Program-made: the position numbers and the translations under genes
NCBI GenBank assembly: GCA_031371425.1
Contig: JANMJO010000207.1
Location: forward strand, 1-7,982
Reading direction: 5' to 3'
From: JAFMIX01 sp031371425
GTDB lineage: Bacteria; Verrucomicrobiota; Verrucomicrobiia; Limisphaerales; JAFMIX01
DNA: 7,982 nucleotides
The notes under the pieces: model-generated
Told to the model about the DNA's origin: nothing
Database searches by the model: none
What the model saw: the letters and a program-made list of their open reading frames with translations, nothing else
Shown here: positions 1 to 5,918 of the stretch, in pieces
How positions within the stretch are numbered: position 1 is the stretch's first letter
Layout: each line of letters opens with the position of its first letter

Positions 1-345
1 CAGCGCGCCGGACAGCGCCGAGGCCATCGCCACGCGATAGGCGATGCTGCCGATCGGCACGAGCGTGGAGAACAGCCAAGTGTAAATCGTCCAGACCGGG
101 TAGCCCGGCGGATGAGGAATCCCCGCGTAAAATGAACCAACCGCCAGCTCGCCCGAGTCCTCCAGCGTCAACTCCGGCGCGAGGGTGAGGAAATATCCCA
201 TGAACACCACCAGCGTCGTGATGGCGAACGCCAGCCAGTCAATGCGGCGGAAGAGCGGGGGCGTGTTGCCGGGGGTGGGGGAAAACGCGGCGGGGGCGCT
301 TTTCAGGACGGTGGGAGCGGAGGTGGTTTTAGGTTCAGCAGCCAT
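1..345 (-). CDS. DUF2723 family membrane protein, N-terminal part (runs off the left edge)
   Basis: Reading the minus strand from the ATG at 345-343 gives 115 uninterrupted codons to the window edge, so the gene is partial at its 3' end. Residues 1-34 are a Pro/Ala/Thr-rich cytoplasmic-looking leader. A membrane segment follows at about residues 37-56, then the acidic motif EDSGEL (62-67) and GIPHPPGYPVW (75-85). That combination marks the DUF2723 family, which consists of polytopic GT-C-fold proteins related to protein O-mannosyltransferases and thought to use lipid-linked sugars. In GT-C enzymes the acidic residues of the first outer loop (here E62/D63) are the usual catalytic or metal site; the exact role here is inferred. 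A second hydrophobic segment begins near residue 86. The sugar and acceptor are unknown. The gene lies 186 bp downstream of feoB on the same strand. No strong ribosome binding site is visible. Confidence 0.85.
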   Translation of the reverse strand, partial: MAAEPKTTSAPTVLKSAPAAFSPTPGNTPPLFRRIDWLAFAITTLVVFMGYFLTLAPELTLEDSGELAVGSFYAGIPHPPGYPVWTIYTWLFSTLVPIGSIAYRVAMASALSGAL

Positions 346-531
346 TTGTTTCTTTGATAAAATTTAATGCTTCAAACGATTCATCCAGGGCGACAAAAAG
401 AGTTCACAGGGAAGTCCATCAGCCGGGGTTTGTCCATCCAAAAGTGTCCCTCAATGCGATGTCTCAAGGCTTTCTTCCACCAAGATGGACAGCCTCCCAC
501 CCGGAAATGTGCGAAATTCCTGCGGGAAAAA

Positions 532-2727
532 TCACCGGTAGCCGAGCCAGTGGCCACCATGATACGTCAGGAACGCCAGCCCCCACGCCAGAACGCCCAT
601 GTAAAACCACTGGAACAACGGCCACTTCCAGGAATTCGTCTCACGCCGCACCACCGCCACCGTGCTGACGCATTGCATTGCGAAAACATAAAACACCATC
701 AGCGTCACCGCCGTCAACGGCGTGTAGATGGGCGAGCCATCCGTCCGCCGCTGCGCCCGCATCGTCTCCGCCAACGCCTTCGTGCCGTTCTGCGTGTCCG
801 CCTCGCCCACGTTGTAAACCGTGGACATGGTGCTGACAAAAACTTCCCGCGCAGCAAAGGAGGCCACGATGCCGATGCCCATCTTCCAGTCAAAACCCAG
901 CGGCGCGATGACCGGCTCGATGGCGCGGCCCGCCATGCCGGCGAAACTGTGGCGCAGCTTTTCGCCGGCCTCCTGCTTGTCGAGTTCGGCAGTTTGCGCG
1001 GGGGCTACGGCGGCGCGGCGGGCGGCGAAATCTTTCTCCACCGCCGCGCTGCGTGGATACGTCGCCAGAAACCACAGCAGGATGTTGATGCCCAGAATCA
1101 CCGTGCCCGCGCGCCGCAGGAAAAGTTTGGAGCGCTCCCACATGTGCCGCGACACCACGCGGAGCAGGGGGCGTTTGTAGGGCGGCAGTTCCATGATGAG
1201 CATGGGCGGATCGCCACGGAGCAGGGTTTTCTTGAACAGCCACGCCATTAGCAGCGCCACGGTGATGCCGAGGAGATACATCGCCAGCATCGTCAGCGCG
1301 GAGAGTTTGATGAAGCCCAGCACGGTCACGTTCGGAACGCAGGCGGCGATGAGCAGCGTGTAAACCGGCAGCCGCGCCGAGCAGCTCATCAGCGGTGCGA
1401 CGAGAATGGTTACGAGCCGATCCTTGCGGCTCTCGATGGTGCGCGTGGCCATGATGCCGGGGATCGCGCACGCGAAGGAGCTCAACATGGGGATGAAACT
1501 TTTGCCGTGCAGCCCGACCTTGCTCATGAGCCGGTCCATCAGGAACGCGGCGCGCGCCATGTAGCCGGTGTCTTCGAGGAAGCCGATGAACATGAACAGG
1601 AGCAAAATTTGCGGGAGGAAGACGATGACCGCGCCGACGCCGGCGATGACGCCGCCGACGATGAGGCTGTTGAGGTCGCCGGGGGGGATTGCGTGGCCGA
1701 CCTTGCCGCCGAGCCAATCCACCGCGGACTGCAACGCGTCCATGGGGATGTGGGCGAAGGTGAAAATGCTTTGGAACATCAGCAGCATGATGGCGATGAA
1801 CAGGAGCGTGCCCCAGGTTTTGTGGGTCACAATCCGGTCGAGCCGGTCGCTGAAGGTCTCGCCGGGCGGCGCGAGTTCGGTGGTCGCGGCCTGCTGGATT
1901 TCGGCAATCTTGGCGTAGCGCCATTCGATGGGTGCGCTGCGCCAGTCCACGTTGTGGGCGTCCAACCGCTTGCGGGCGGCGGCCACGGCGTCTTGGATTT
2001 TCTGCGGGTAATGTTCGCGGCTGGAGGCGAGCGCCTTTTCGTTGCTCAAGAGGAGCAAGGCTTCGGCGGTGGCTTGAATCTGGCGGTCGCGGAAAGTTTC
2101 GGCGAGCAGGTTCGCCAGCCCCGTGGCTTCGATGCGGAACAGGCCGGGCAGTTGGCAGAAGAGCTGGGGTCTGGTTTCGGCGGCGTTGTCTAGTTCGGCG
2201 ATGATGCGGGCGCGCAGTTCGGGGATTCCTTGTCCGTTGCTGGCGATGACGGGCAGGACGGGGACGCCGAGCGCGGCGGAAAGTTTGGCGGTGTCAATGG
2301 CGTGGCCGTTCGATTCGGCGACGTCCACCATGTTCAGGGCGATGAGGGTGCGGTGGCCGAGCTCGATGACTTGCGTGGCATAGTAGAGGTTGCGTTGCAG
2401 GTTGGAGGCGTCCACGACGATGACGATGAGGTCGGGGGGCGGGAGTTCGGGAAGGCGGTTGAGGAGGACGTCGCGGGAGATCTGTTCGTCAATCGAGTTG
2501 GGACTCAGGCTGTAGGTGCCGGGCAGGTCGAGGATGCGGATGTCGCGGTTGGCGGGGTTGCCGATGAGCCGGCCTTCTTTGCGTTCGACGGTGACGCCGG
2601 CGTAGTTGCCGACTTTGGCGCGGAGGCCGGTGAGGGCGTTGAAGATGGTGGTCTTGCCGCAGTTGGGGTTGCCGGTGAGGGCGACGCAGGGAGGTGCGGT
2701 GGCGGGTGTTGGTTTGGTGTGCTCCAT
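532..2727 (-). CDS. feoB: Ferrous iron transport protein B (FeoB)
   Basis: This is a 731-residue inner-membrane Fe(II) transporter with a cytosolic N-terminal G domain. The G motifs are visible: G1 GNPNCGKT (19-26), G2 around T46, G3 DLPG (67-70), G4 NMVD (132-135) and a G5-like ASNG (162-165). A helical linker leads to the membrane domain, whose first hydrophobic segment starts near residue 307. The core carries the signature GFLEDTGYMARAAF, then CAIPGIMATR with Cys420 and SCSARLPVY with Cys449. These conserved Cys-containing segments repeat in FeoB and are thought to line the iron path. Length and domain order are normal for the family. FeoB works with FeoA, and two FeoA-type genes lie directly upstream, the nearer one 12 bp away. 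I saw no FeoC gene. The ATG at 2727 is the best start because the G1 motif begins at residue 19, but no Shine-Dalgarno sequence precedes it. Confidence 0.97.
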   Translation of the reverse strand: MEHTKPTPATAPPCVALTGNPNCGKTTIFNALTGLRAKVGNYAGVTVERKEGRLIGNPANRDIRILDLPGTYSLSPNSIDEQISRDVLLNRLPELPPPDLIVIVVDASNLQRNLYYATQVIELGHRTLIALNMVDVAESNGHAIDTAKLSAALGVPVLPVIASNGQGIPELRARIIAELDNAAETRPQLFCQLPGLFRIEATGLANLLAETFRDRQIQATAEALLLLSNEKALASSREHYPQKIQDAVAAARKRLDAHNVDWRSAPIEWRYAKIAEIQQAATTELAPPGETFSDRLDRIVTHKTWGTLLFIAIMLLMFQSIFTFAHIPMDALQSAVDWLGGKVGHAIPPGDLNSLIVGGVIAGVGAVIVFLPQILLLFMFIGFLEDTGYMARAAFLMDRLMSKVGLHGKSFIPMLSSFACAIPGIMATRTIESRKDRLVTILVAPLMSCSARLPVYTLLIAACVPNVTVLGFIKLSALTMLAMYLLGITVALLMAWLFKKTLLRGDPPMLIMELPPYKRPLLRVVSRHMWERSKLFLRRAGTVILGINILLWFLATYPRSAAVEKDFAARRAAVAPAQTAELDKQEAGEKLRHSFAGMAGRAIEPVIAPLGFDWKMGIGIVASFAAREVFVSTMSTVYNVGEADTQNGTKALAETMRAQRRTDGSPIYTPLTAVTLMVFYVFAMQCVSTVAVVRRETNSWKWPLFQWFYMGVLAWGLAFLTYHGGHWLGYR

Positions 2728-2739
2728 GTGGCCGGGCGG

Positions 2740-2994
2740 TTAGGCGGACTTCTTGTCAGCCGGCACTGAAACGATGATTTGTTCCGCATCGTGTTTGCGG
2801 ATGGTGAGGTGGTAGCCGCGGACTTTGATTTCAACGGGGTCGCCCATGGGCGCGAAGCGGACGAGTTGGACGGTGGTTCCAACGAGGAGTCCCATTTCGA
2901 GGAGGCGGCTGCGGTGGTCGGTGGGGACTTTGATTTCGACGATGACGGCGGTGGTGCCGGGCACGGTGGAGGTCAGTGGACAGGTGGCGGCCAT
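2740..2994 (-). CDS. feoA: Ferrous iron transport protein A (FeoA)
   Basis: This 84-residue protein is a single SH3-like FeoA domain. The family pattern is clear: RLLEMGLLVGTTVQLV (about residues 30-45), then APMGDPVEIKVRGYHLTIRK, whose GDP and RGY elements are characteristic. FeoA is a small cytosolic protein that assists FeoB, probably through its cytosolic side; how it acts is not settled. The stop codon is 12 bp from the feoB start and the gene begins 14 bp after the preceding FeoA-like gene ends, so the three genes are almost certainly co-transcribed. The start is ATG at 2994; there is no obvious ribosome binding site, and translation may depend on coupling to the upstream gene. Of the two FeoA-type proteins in the operon, this one is closer to the standard family. 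Confidence 0.93.
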   Translation of the reverse strand: MAATCPLTSTVPGTTAVIVEIKVPTDHRSRLLEMGLLVGTTVQLVRFAPMGDPVEIKVRGYHLTIRKHDAEQIIVSVPADKKSA

Positions 2995-3008
2995 GGGGCG
3001 GGTCTGGT

Positions 3009-3305
3009 TCAGATTGTTGCCGGTGTGGTGGGGAGGGTTTCCACCATGATGTCATCGGCGATTTTTTCGCTGATGCCGAGACGTGTGTTGCAGACGAGGC
3101 AGATGAGGTTGGAGTGGCGGCTGAGGAGTTTGATGCGCTGTTGCTCGCAGAAGCCGAGTTCGCGGAGGCGTTCCTGCATCTCGGGGGCGGTGTTGAGTTG
3201 TTTGATGCAGACGACCATGCCGACCTGCACGCGGCTCAACGGGCAGACCAGTGGCCCGGCGCATTCTCCGCCCTGCATTTCGTAGGTCTGATAAACATTG
3301 CTCAC
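3009..3305 (-). CDS. Second FeoA-domain protein, cysteine-rich, first gene of the feo operon
   Basis: This 98-residue protein starts at GTG (3305-3303); an in-frame TGA lies only a few codons upstream, so no longer start is possible, though Met10 could serve as a later one. The FeoA-like core is seen in LSRVQVGMVVCIKQL, ERLRELGFCEQQRIKLL and the C-terminal LGISEKIADDIMVE. It differs from the 84-residue FeoA in having six cysteines (15, 21, 33, 53, 69, 72), including C-x5-C near the N-terminus and C-x2-C (LICLVC) where typical FeoA has the GDP..RGY strand. A metal-binding or redox role is possible but not shown. It leads the feoA-feoB cluster, so a regulatory or assembly role in Fe(II) uptake is a reasonable inference. 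The domain call is fairly safe; the specific function is open. Confidence 0.82.
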   Translation of the reverse strand: MSNVYQTYEMQGGECAGPLVCPLSRVQVGMVVCIKQLNTAPEMQERLRELGFCEQQRIKLLSRHSNLICLVCNTRLGISEKIADDIMVETLPTTPATI

Positions 3306-3315
3306 TCGTCTTCAG

Positions 3316-3340
3316 GCTAGGGAAATGACGCAGGCCTAGC
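3316..3340. promoter_or_regulatory. Inverted repeat upstream of the feo operon, possible operator
   Basis: GCTAGG (3316-3321) and CCTAGC (3335-3340) form a 6-bp inverted repeat separated by 13 bp. It lies 11-35 bp upstream of the GTG start of the first feo gene, where an iron-dependent repressor could block transcription. It does not match a Fur or DtxR/IdeR consensus well. On the minus strand TTGCTA and TAGCCT lie about 17 bp apart in the same stretch and could be weak -35/-10 boxes, but these would put the transcript start almost at the start codon. This is a weak candidate only. Confidence 0.25.
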
Positions 3341-3403
3341 AAGAATCTATTCGGGGGCGGAACGTGGAAGTGTGGCGGATTCGCAGGCCAAACGGGAGGA
3401 GGA

Positions 3404-4267
3404 CTACGGCTTCAAAGTTGCGGTGGCTCGGCCGAGTTTCTGGAAGTCTTTGTTGGCGATGAGGGTGGTGCCGGCAAAGCTGTTGGCACTCAAGGCGGGG
3501 GTGTTCGGGTCGGTGAACCGCCAGATTTCGGAGTGGCCGTCGGCGAAGGTCATGCCGAACCCGAAGTTGTGGCGTTGGTTGCTGGCGGCGGGGTAATGGT
3601 TGGGGTTTGGCTGCAGGCCTGCGGGGTCGAAGGTGAAAAAGCCGTCGGTGATTGTCCGGTTGTCTTCGTCAATCAGCACCCACAACGAGGAGGGGTGGGA
3701 GATGTCCGATTCCTTGGCGTAAAAGGGAACATAGCCGGCTGCCGTGTTGGGGACGGTCTGGTTCAATGGGAAGTCAAAGCGGCTTCTGTCACCCATGAAA
3801 GCGTTCATGGAATAGCTGCGCAAGCTGGCCACGGTCTTGGTGCCGACTTGCACGCCCTTGTCTGCGGGGCAGTGGTAGATGGCGATGGTGCTGTTGTATT
3901 GAAACAATTGGCCGCGGGTTATCAACGCGGGATTCGTGGCTTCATCCGGGTTCTGCATGTTTCCAAAAACCCAGGCATAAGGGTTGGGGGATTCGATGGA
4001 ATTTCCGGGGTAGGATTCGACGAGGCGGCCGTCGTTGTCTCCAGAATATAAAGTCCAGGAAAGGCCAAGCTGCCGGAGGTTCGAAAGACAGGCGGTGCGT
4101 TGAGCGAGAGTCTTTGCCTTGCTTAAAGCGGGAAGCAGCAGGCCCGCCAAAACCGTGATTATCGAGATGATGACCAAGAGTTCCACCAGGGTGAAGCCAT
4201 GCGCTGTGCGTACTCGTGCGAGCTTCGGGTGGCTCGAAGTGGTGGGGACATGTTTGTCCGAGTTCAT
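3404..4267 (-). CDS. Prepilin-type N-terminal methylation domain protein with H-X9-DG C-terminus (pseudopilin-like)
   Basis: The 287-residue protein has a basic leader ending in Gly24, followed by FTLVELLV and a hydrophobic helix (25-46). Prepilin peptidase should cut between Gly24 and Phe25, leaving Glu at position +5, the classic type IV pilin/pseudopilin arrangement. The body begins with the usual LPALSKAK...CLSNLRQLGLSW block. Near the C-terminus the H-X9-DG motif is exact: His233, nine residues, Asp243-Gly244 (TFADGHSEIW). Proteins of this type occur as large paralogous families in Verrucomicrobia and Planctomycetes, and their individual jobs are mostly unknown. No secretion or pilus machinery genes lie nearby, so it probably relies on a prepilin peptidase encoded elsewhere. 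The ATG at 4267 lacks a clear ribosome binding site but gives a sensible leader. It lies upstream of feo on the same strand with a 98-bp gap, so it is probably a separate unit. Confidence 0.92.
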   Translation of the reverse strand: MNSDKHVPTTSSHPKLARVRTAHGFTLVELLVIISIITVLAGLLLPALSKAKTLAQRTACLSNLRQLGLSWTLYSGDNDGRLVESYPGNSIESPNPYAWVFGNMQNPDEATNPALITRGQLFQYNSTIAIYHCPADKGVQVGTKTVASLRSYSMNAFMGDRSRFDFPLNQTVPNTAAGYVPFYAKESDISHPSSLWVLIDEDNRTITDGFFTFDPAGLQPNPNHYPAASNQRHNFGFGMTFADGHSEIWRFTDPNTPALSANSFAGTTLIANKDFQKLGRATATLKP

Positions 4268-4433
4268 ATGGCTTGTGGAACGATGTTATTTTCGATGCGG
4301 CTATGAATTATTGCAAGCATAAATTTGGCCATGACATGTGTCGCGGGCGGCTGGCTCAAGGTTGCTAATCACGGGTGTGTAATCTGGTTTTTTGGCTCGC
4401 TTTTGTTTCGTTTGTCCTGACATTTGTCCGCAA

Positions 4434-5201
4434 ATGTATCGCAACCAGAAGATCATCGTGGTCATGCCAGCTTACAACGCCGCCAAGACTCTCCGCCAGA
4501 CCTACGACGAGGTCATCGAGCAGGGGATTGTGGACAAAATAATCCTTGTAGATGACCGCAGCCGTGATGAGACCGCCGCCCTTGCCCGCACTTTGCCCGG
4601 CGTGCTGGTTCACGTCCATGAGAACAACACCGGCTACGGCGGCAACCAGAAATCCTGCTACCGTCTCGCCCTCAAGGAAGGTGCGGACATCGTGATCATG
4701 CTGCACCCGGATTATCAATACACACCCAAGCTCATACCCGCGATGGCTTCGATTATTGCCAACGACCTGCACCCCTGCGTGCTCGGCAGCCGCATCTTGG
4801 GCGGTTATTCGCTGAAGGGAGGAATGCCTGTCTGGAAATACGTGGCCAACCGCTTCCTGACCTTGGTGGAGAACATCCTTCTCGGTGCCAAGCTCTCCGA
4901 ATACCACACCGGCTACCGCGCCTTTTCACGCAGAATCCTAGAGCAAGTCCTGTGGGATCAGAATTCCGATGACTTTGTCTTCGACAACCAGATGCTCGCG
5001 CAAATCCTCTGGCACGGTCACACCATCGCCGAGGTCAGTTGCCCCACGAAGTATTTTCCCGAGGCATCATCCATCAACCTCCGCCGAAGCATCCAATACG
5101 GCTTCGGCTGTCTTTCCGTTGGGCTGACCTACCGGCTCGCCAAACTGGGATTCGTGCAGTCAAAACTATTTCCGCCGCTGCCGGACCGGTGGCAGAAATA
5201 A
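4434..5201 (+). CDS. Glycosyltransferase family 2 protein (dolichyl-phosphate-mannose-synthase-like)
   Basis: This 255-residue GT-A-fold enzyme probably transfers a sugar from a nucleotide donor, perhaps to a polyprenyl phosphate or a cell-surface glycan. Visible elements are the N-terminal strand IIVVMPAYNAAKTL (7-20), nucleotide-binding VDDRSRDET with Asp40-Asp41, the NTGYGGNQ loop (65-72) and the metal-site region MLHPDYQYTP (about 89-98), where HPD stands in the DxD position. The HTGYRAFSR acceptor-site segment follows. The C-terminal TKYFPEASSINLRRSIQYGFG is typical of this bacterial subgroup. No membrane anchor is evident, so it is likely cytosolic or peripheral. I chose the ATG at 4434; the open frame reaches a TTG at 4392, but the extra 14 residues are not family-like. 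No Shine-Dalgarno sequence is visible. It is divergent from the pseudopilin gene and convergent with rpsT. Donor and acceptor cannot be read from the sequence. Confidence 0.92.
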   Translation: MYRNQKIIVVMPAYNAAKTLRQTYDEVIEQGIVDKIILVDDRSRDETAALARTLPGVLVHVHENNTGYGGNQKSCYRLALKEGADIVIMLHPDYQYTPKLIPAMASIIANDLHPCVLGSRILGGYSLKGGMPVWKYVANRFLTLVENILLGAKLSEYHTGYRAFSRRILEQVLWDQNSDDFVFDNQMLAQILWHGHTIAEVSCPTKYFPEASSINLRRSIQYGFGCLSVGLTYRLAKLGFVQSKLFPPLPDRWQK

Positions 5202-5243
5202 AAACGCGGAGCAATCGTCCGAATGACTCGGCATTGCTCCGCG
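5196..5243 (-). terminator. Rho-independent terminator of rpsT
   Basis: An 11-bp perfect stem, CGCGGAGCAAT (5205-5215) with ATTGCTCCGCG (5233-5243), encloses a 17-nt loop that can pair further (CCGA/TCGG at 5219-5222 and 5228-5231). On the minus strand the stem is followed at once by TTTTTATTT (5204-5196), giving a strong intrinsic terminator 44 bp past the rpsT stop. On the plus strand the stem is followed by AAAATG, not a U-run, so it is not a standard terminator for the glycosyltransferase, although it begins 3 bp after that gene's stop. The U-tract overlaps the end of the glycosyltransferase gene. Confidence 0.88.
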
Positions 5244-5286
5244 AAAATGATTCGCCGTTTGAACGCAGGCGACTGCGGTGACGGGA

Positions 5287-5550
5287 TTACTTGGCCACGT
5301 TCAACCGGATCGCCAGCCGCGATTTCTTGCGGCTCGCCGTCGCGGCATGAACCACTCCGACCTTCGCAGCCTTCGCGTAAGCCGAGCTCACGGCGCGCAA
5401 CGCTGCGGTAGCCTCTTCCTTTTTGCCGCCCTTCAGGAGGTCCAGATACTTCTTCTCCAGCGTGTGCAAGCGGGTCTTGACGCTGCGGTTTTGCGATTGT
5501 TTGCGGGCGCTGTTGCGCATCCGGCGTTCGGCTGATTTTGTGTTCGGCAT
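5287..5550 (-). CDS. rpsT: 30S ribosomal protein S20
   Basis: This is an 87-residue, highly basic, helical protein matching bS20 throughout: it opens MPNTKSAERRMRNSARKQ and continues with NRSVKTRLHTLEKKY, the Ala-rich second helix and a C-terminal HAATASRKKSRLAIRL. S20 binds 16S rRNA early in assembly of the small subunit. Length is normal (about 85-90 residues). It is a single-gene unit with a good promoter upstream (5585-5612) and a strong terminator downstream (5196-5243). No Shine-Dalgarno sequence precedes the ATG at 5550; the leader there is A/T-rich. Confidence 0.97.
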   Translation of the reverse strand: MPNTKSAERRMRNSARKQSQNRSVKTRLHTLEKKYLDLLKGGKKEEATAALRAVSSAYAKAAKVGVVHAATASRKKSRLAIRLNVAK

Positions 5551-5584
5551 AAAAATTACGGTCTAAATCAAATTAAGGCCGGCA

Positions 5585-5612
5585 ACACTATCCAAACGCC
5601 GCGCGTTGTCAA
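5585..5612 (-). promoter_or_regulatory. Sigma-70-type promoter for rpsT
   Basis: On the minus strand a perfect -35 box TTGACA (5612-5607) is followed after 16 bp by TAGTGT (5590-5585) as a partial -10 box. The predicted transcript start near 5578 leaves a leader of about 28 nt before the rpsT ATG at 5550. Position and the exact -35 support it; the -10 matches only partly. Confidence 0.6.
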
Positions 5613-5691
5613 CGCCGCCTTTCTCGAAATCTGCTCCGCCGCCGCCCAGGGCGCGACTATAACCACTTCCTCCATCCCAACCCAGAGTCGG

Positions 5692-5700
5692 GGAAGCCCA
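5692..5700. repeat. Left 9-bp target site duplication of the MITE
   Basis: GGAAGCCCA here is repeated exactly at 5836-5844. Each copy directly abuts one end of the 135-bp inverted-repeat element, as expected for duplication of the insertion target. Confidence 0.82.
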
Positions 5701-5835
5701 GGGCGCATCTGGACACTGCCCCCGAAACGAACGGGCGGGCTGTTTGGAGTTCCGCGTTTACGCGGCCCGGCGTGGCAATCCGCCCAAGCCGCCTGAAGGC
5801 GGAACTCCAAACGGGGGCAGTGTCAAGATGCGCCC
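5701..5835. mobile_element. MITE-like non-autonomous insertion element, 135 bp
   Basis: The element is bounded by 24-bp terminal inverted repeats at 5701-5724 and 5812-5835 that match at 23 of 24 positions (mismatch at 5711/5825). The termini read GGGCGCATCT inward from each end. It is flanked by a perfect 9-bp direct repeat. It encodes nothing plausible. Inside, 5742-5751 and 5803-5812 form a 10-bp stem (GTTTGGAGTT/AACTCCAAAC) enclosing three hairpins at 5752-5765, 5766-5788 (weak) and 5789-5802. A 17-nt stretch at 5725-5741 breaks the symmetry on the left. A 9-bp duplication would suit a transposase of a family making 8-9 bp duplications; I cannot name the family. It sits 75 bp upstream of cimA and about 90 bp upstream of the rpsT promoter, so it fills most of the otherwise gene-free stretch 5551-5918. 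Confidence 0.8.
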
Positions 5836-5844
5836 GGAAGCCCA
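5836..5844. repeat. Right 9-bp target site duplication of the MITE
   Basis: This second copy of GGAAGCCCA begins at the base after the right terminal inverted repeat ends. Confidence 0.82.
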
Positions 5845-5898
5845 TTGCATCCGTTTTGGCATTTGCCTCATGCGCCCGTATCGGCTATCCCTCTCATT

Positions 5899-5914
5899 CC
5901 GCTTTTTGCGGAAG
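5899..5914 (+). promoter_or_regulatory. cimA ribosome binding site, partly inside a small hairpin
   Basis: GGAAG (5910-5914) lies 4 nt before the ATG at 5919 and is the clearest Shine-Dalgarno-like site in the window. It decides the cimA start over the longer open frame that runs back into the MITE. CCGC (5899-5902) can pair with GCGG (5908-5911) across a T5 loop, so the first bases of the site could be held in a short 4-bp hairpin. Confidence 0.5.
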
Positions 5915-5918
5915 TGAT

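Noticed and set aside
431..491. 8-bp inverted repeat TGTCCATC/GATGGACA in the feoB-DUF2723 gap
   Set aside because: Arms are 45 bp apart with no matching structure between and no T-run, so chance is a good explanation; nothing else is evident in 346-531.
890..2769. Several open frames of 86-344 codons in other frames across feoB
   Set aside because: They read as Arg/His/Pro-rich or Gly/Val-rich low-complexity protein, typical of alternative frames of a high-G+C gene; FeoB explains the region.
3306..3403. Search for a terminator after the pseudopilin gene
   Set aside because: No stable hairpin followed by a T-run is visible on the minus strand in this 98-bp gap.
4523..4735. HPD in place of DxD in the glycosyltransferase as a possible inactivating change
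   Set aside because: LH-x-DYQY is, to my knowledge, the normal form in this bacterial GT2 subgroup and the other catalytic-site motifs are intact.
4365..4907. 180-codon minus-strand frame opposite the glycosyltransferase
   Set aside because: No domain is recognisable, and the plus-strand frame carries clear GT2 motifs along its whole length.
5772..5918. N-terminal extension of cimA by 49 residues
   Set aside because: It lies partly inside the MITE, has no similarity to the enzyme, and the ATG at 5919 has GGAAG upstream.
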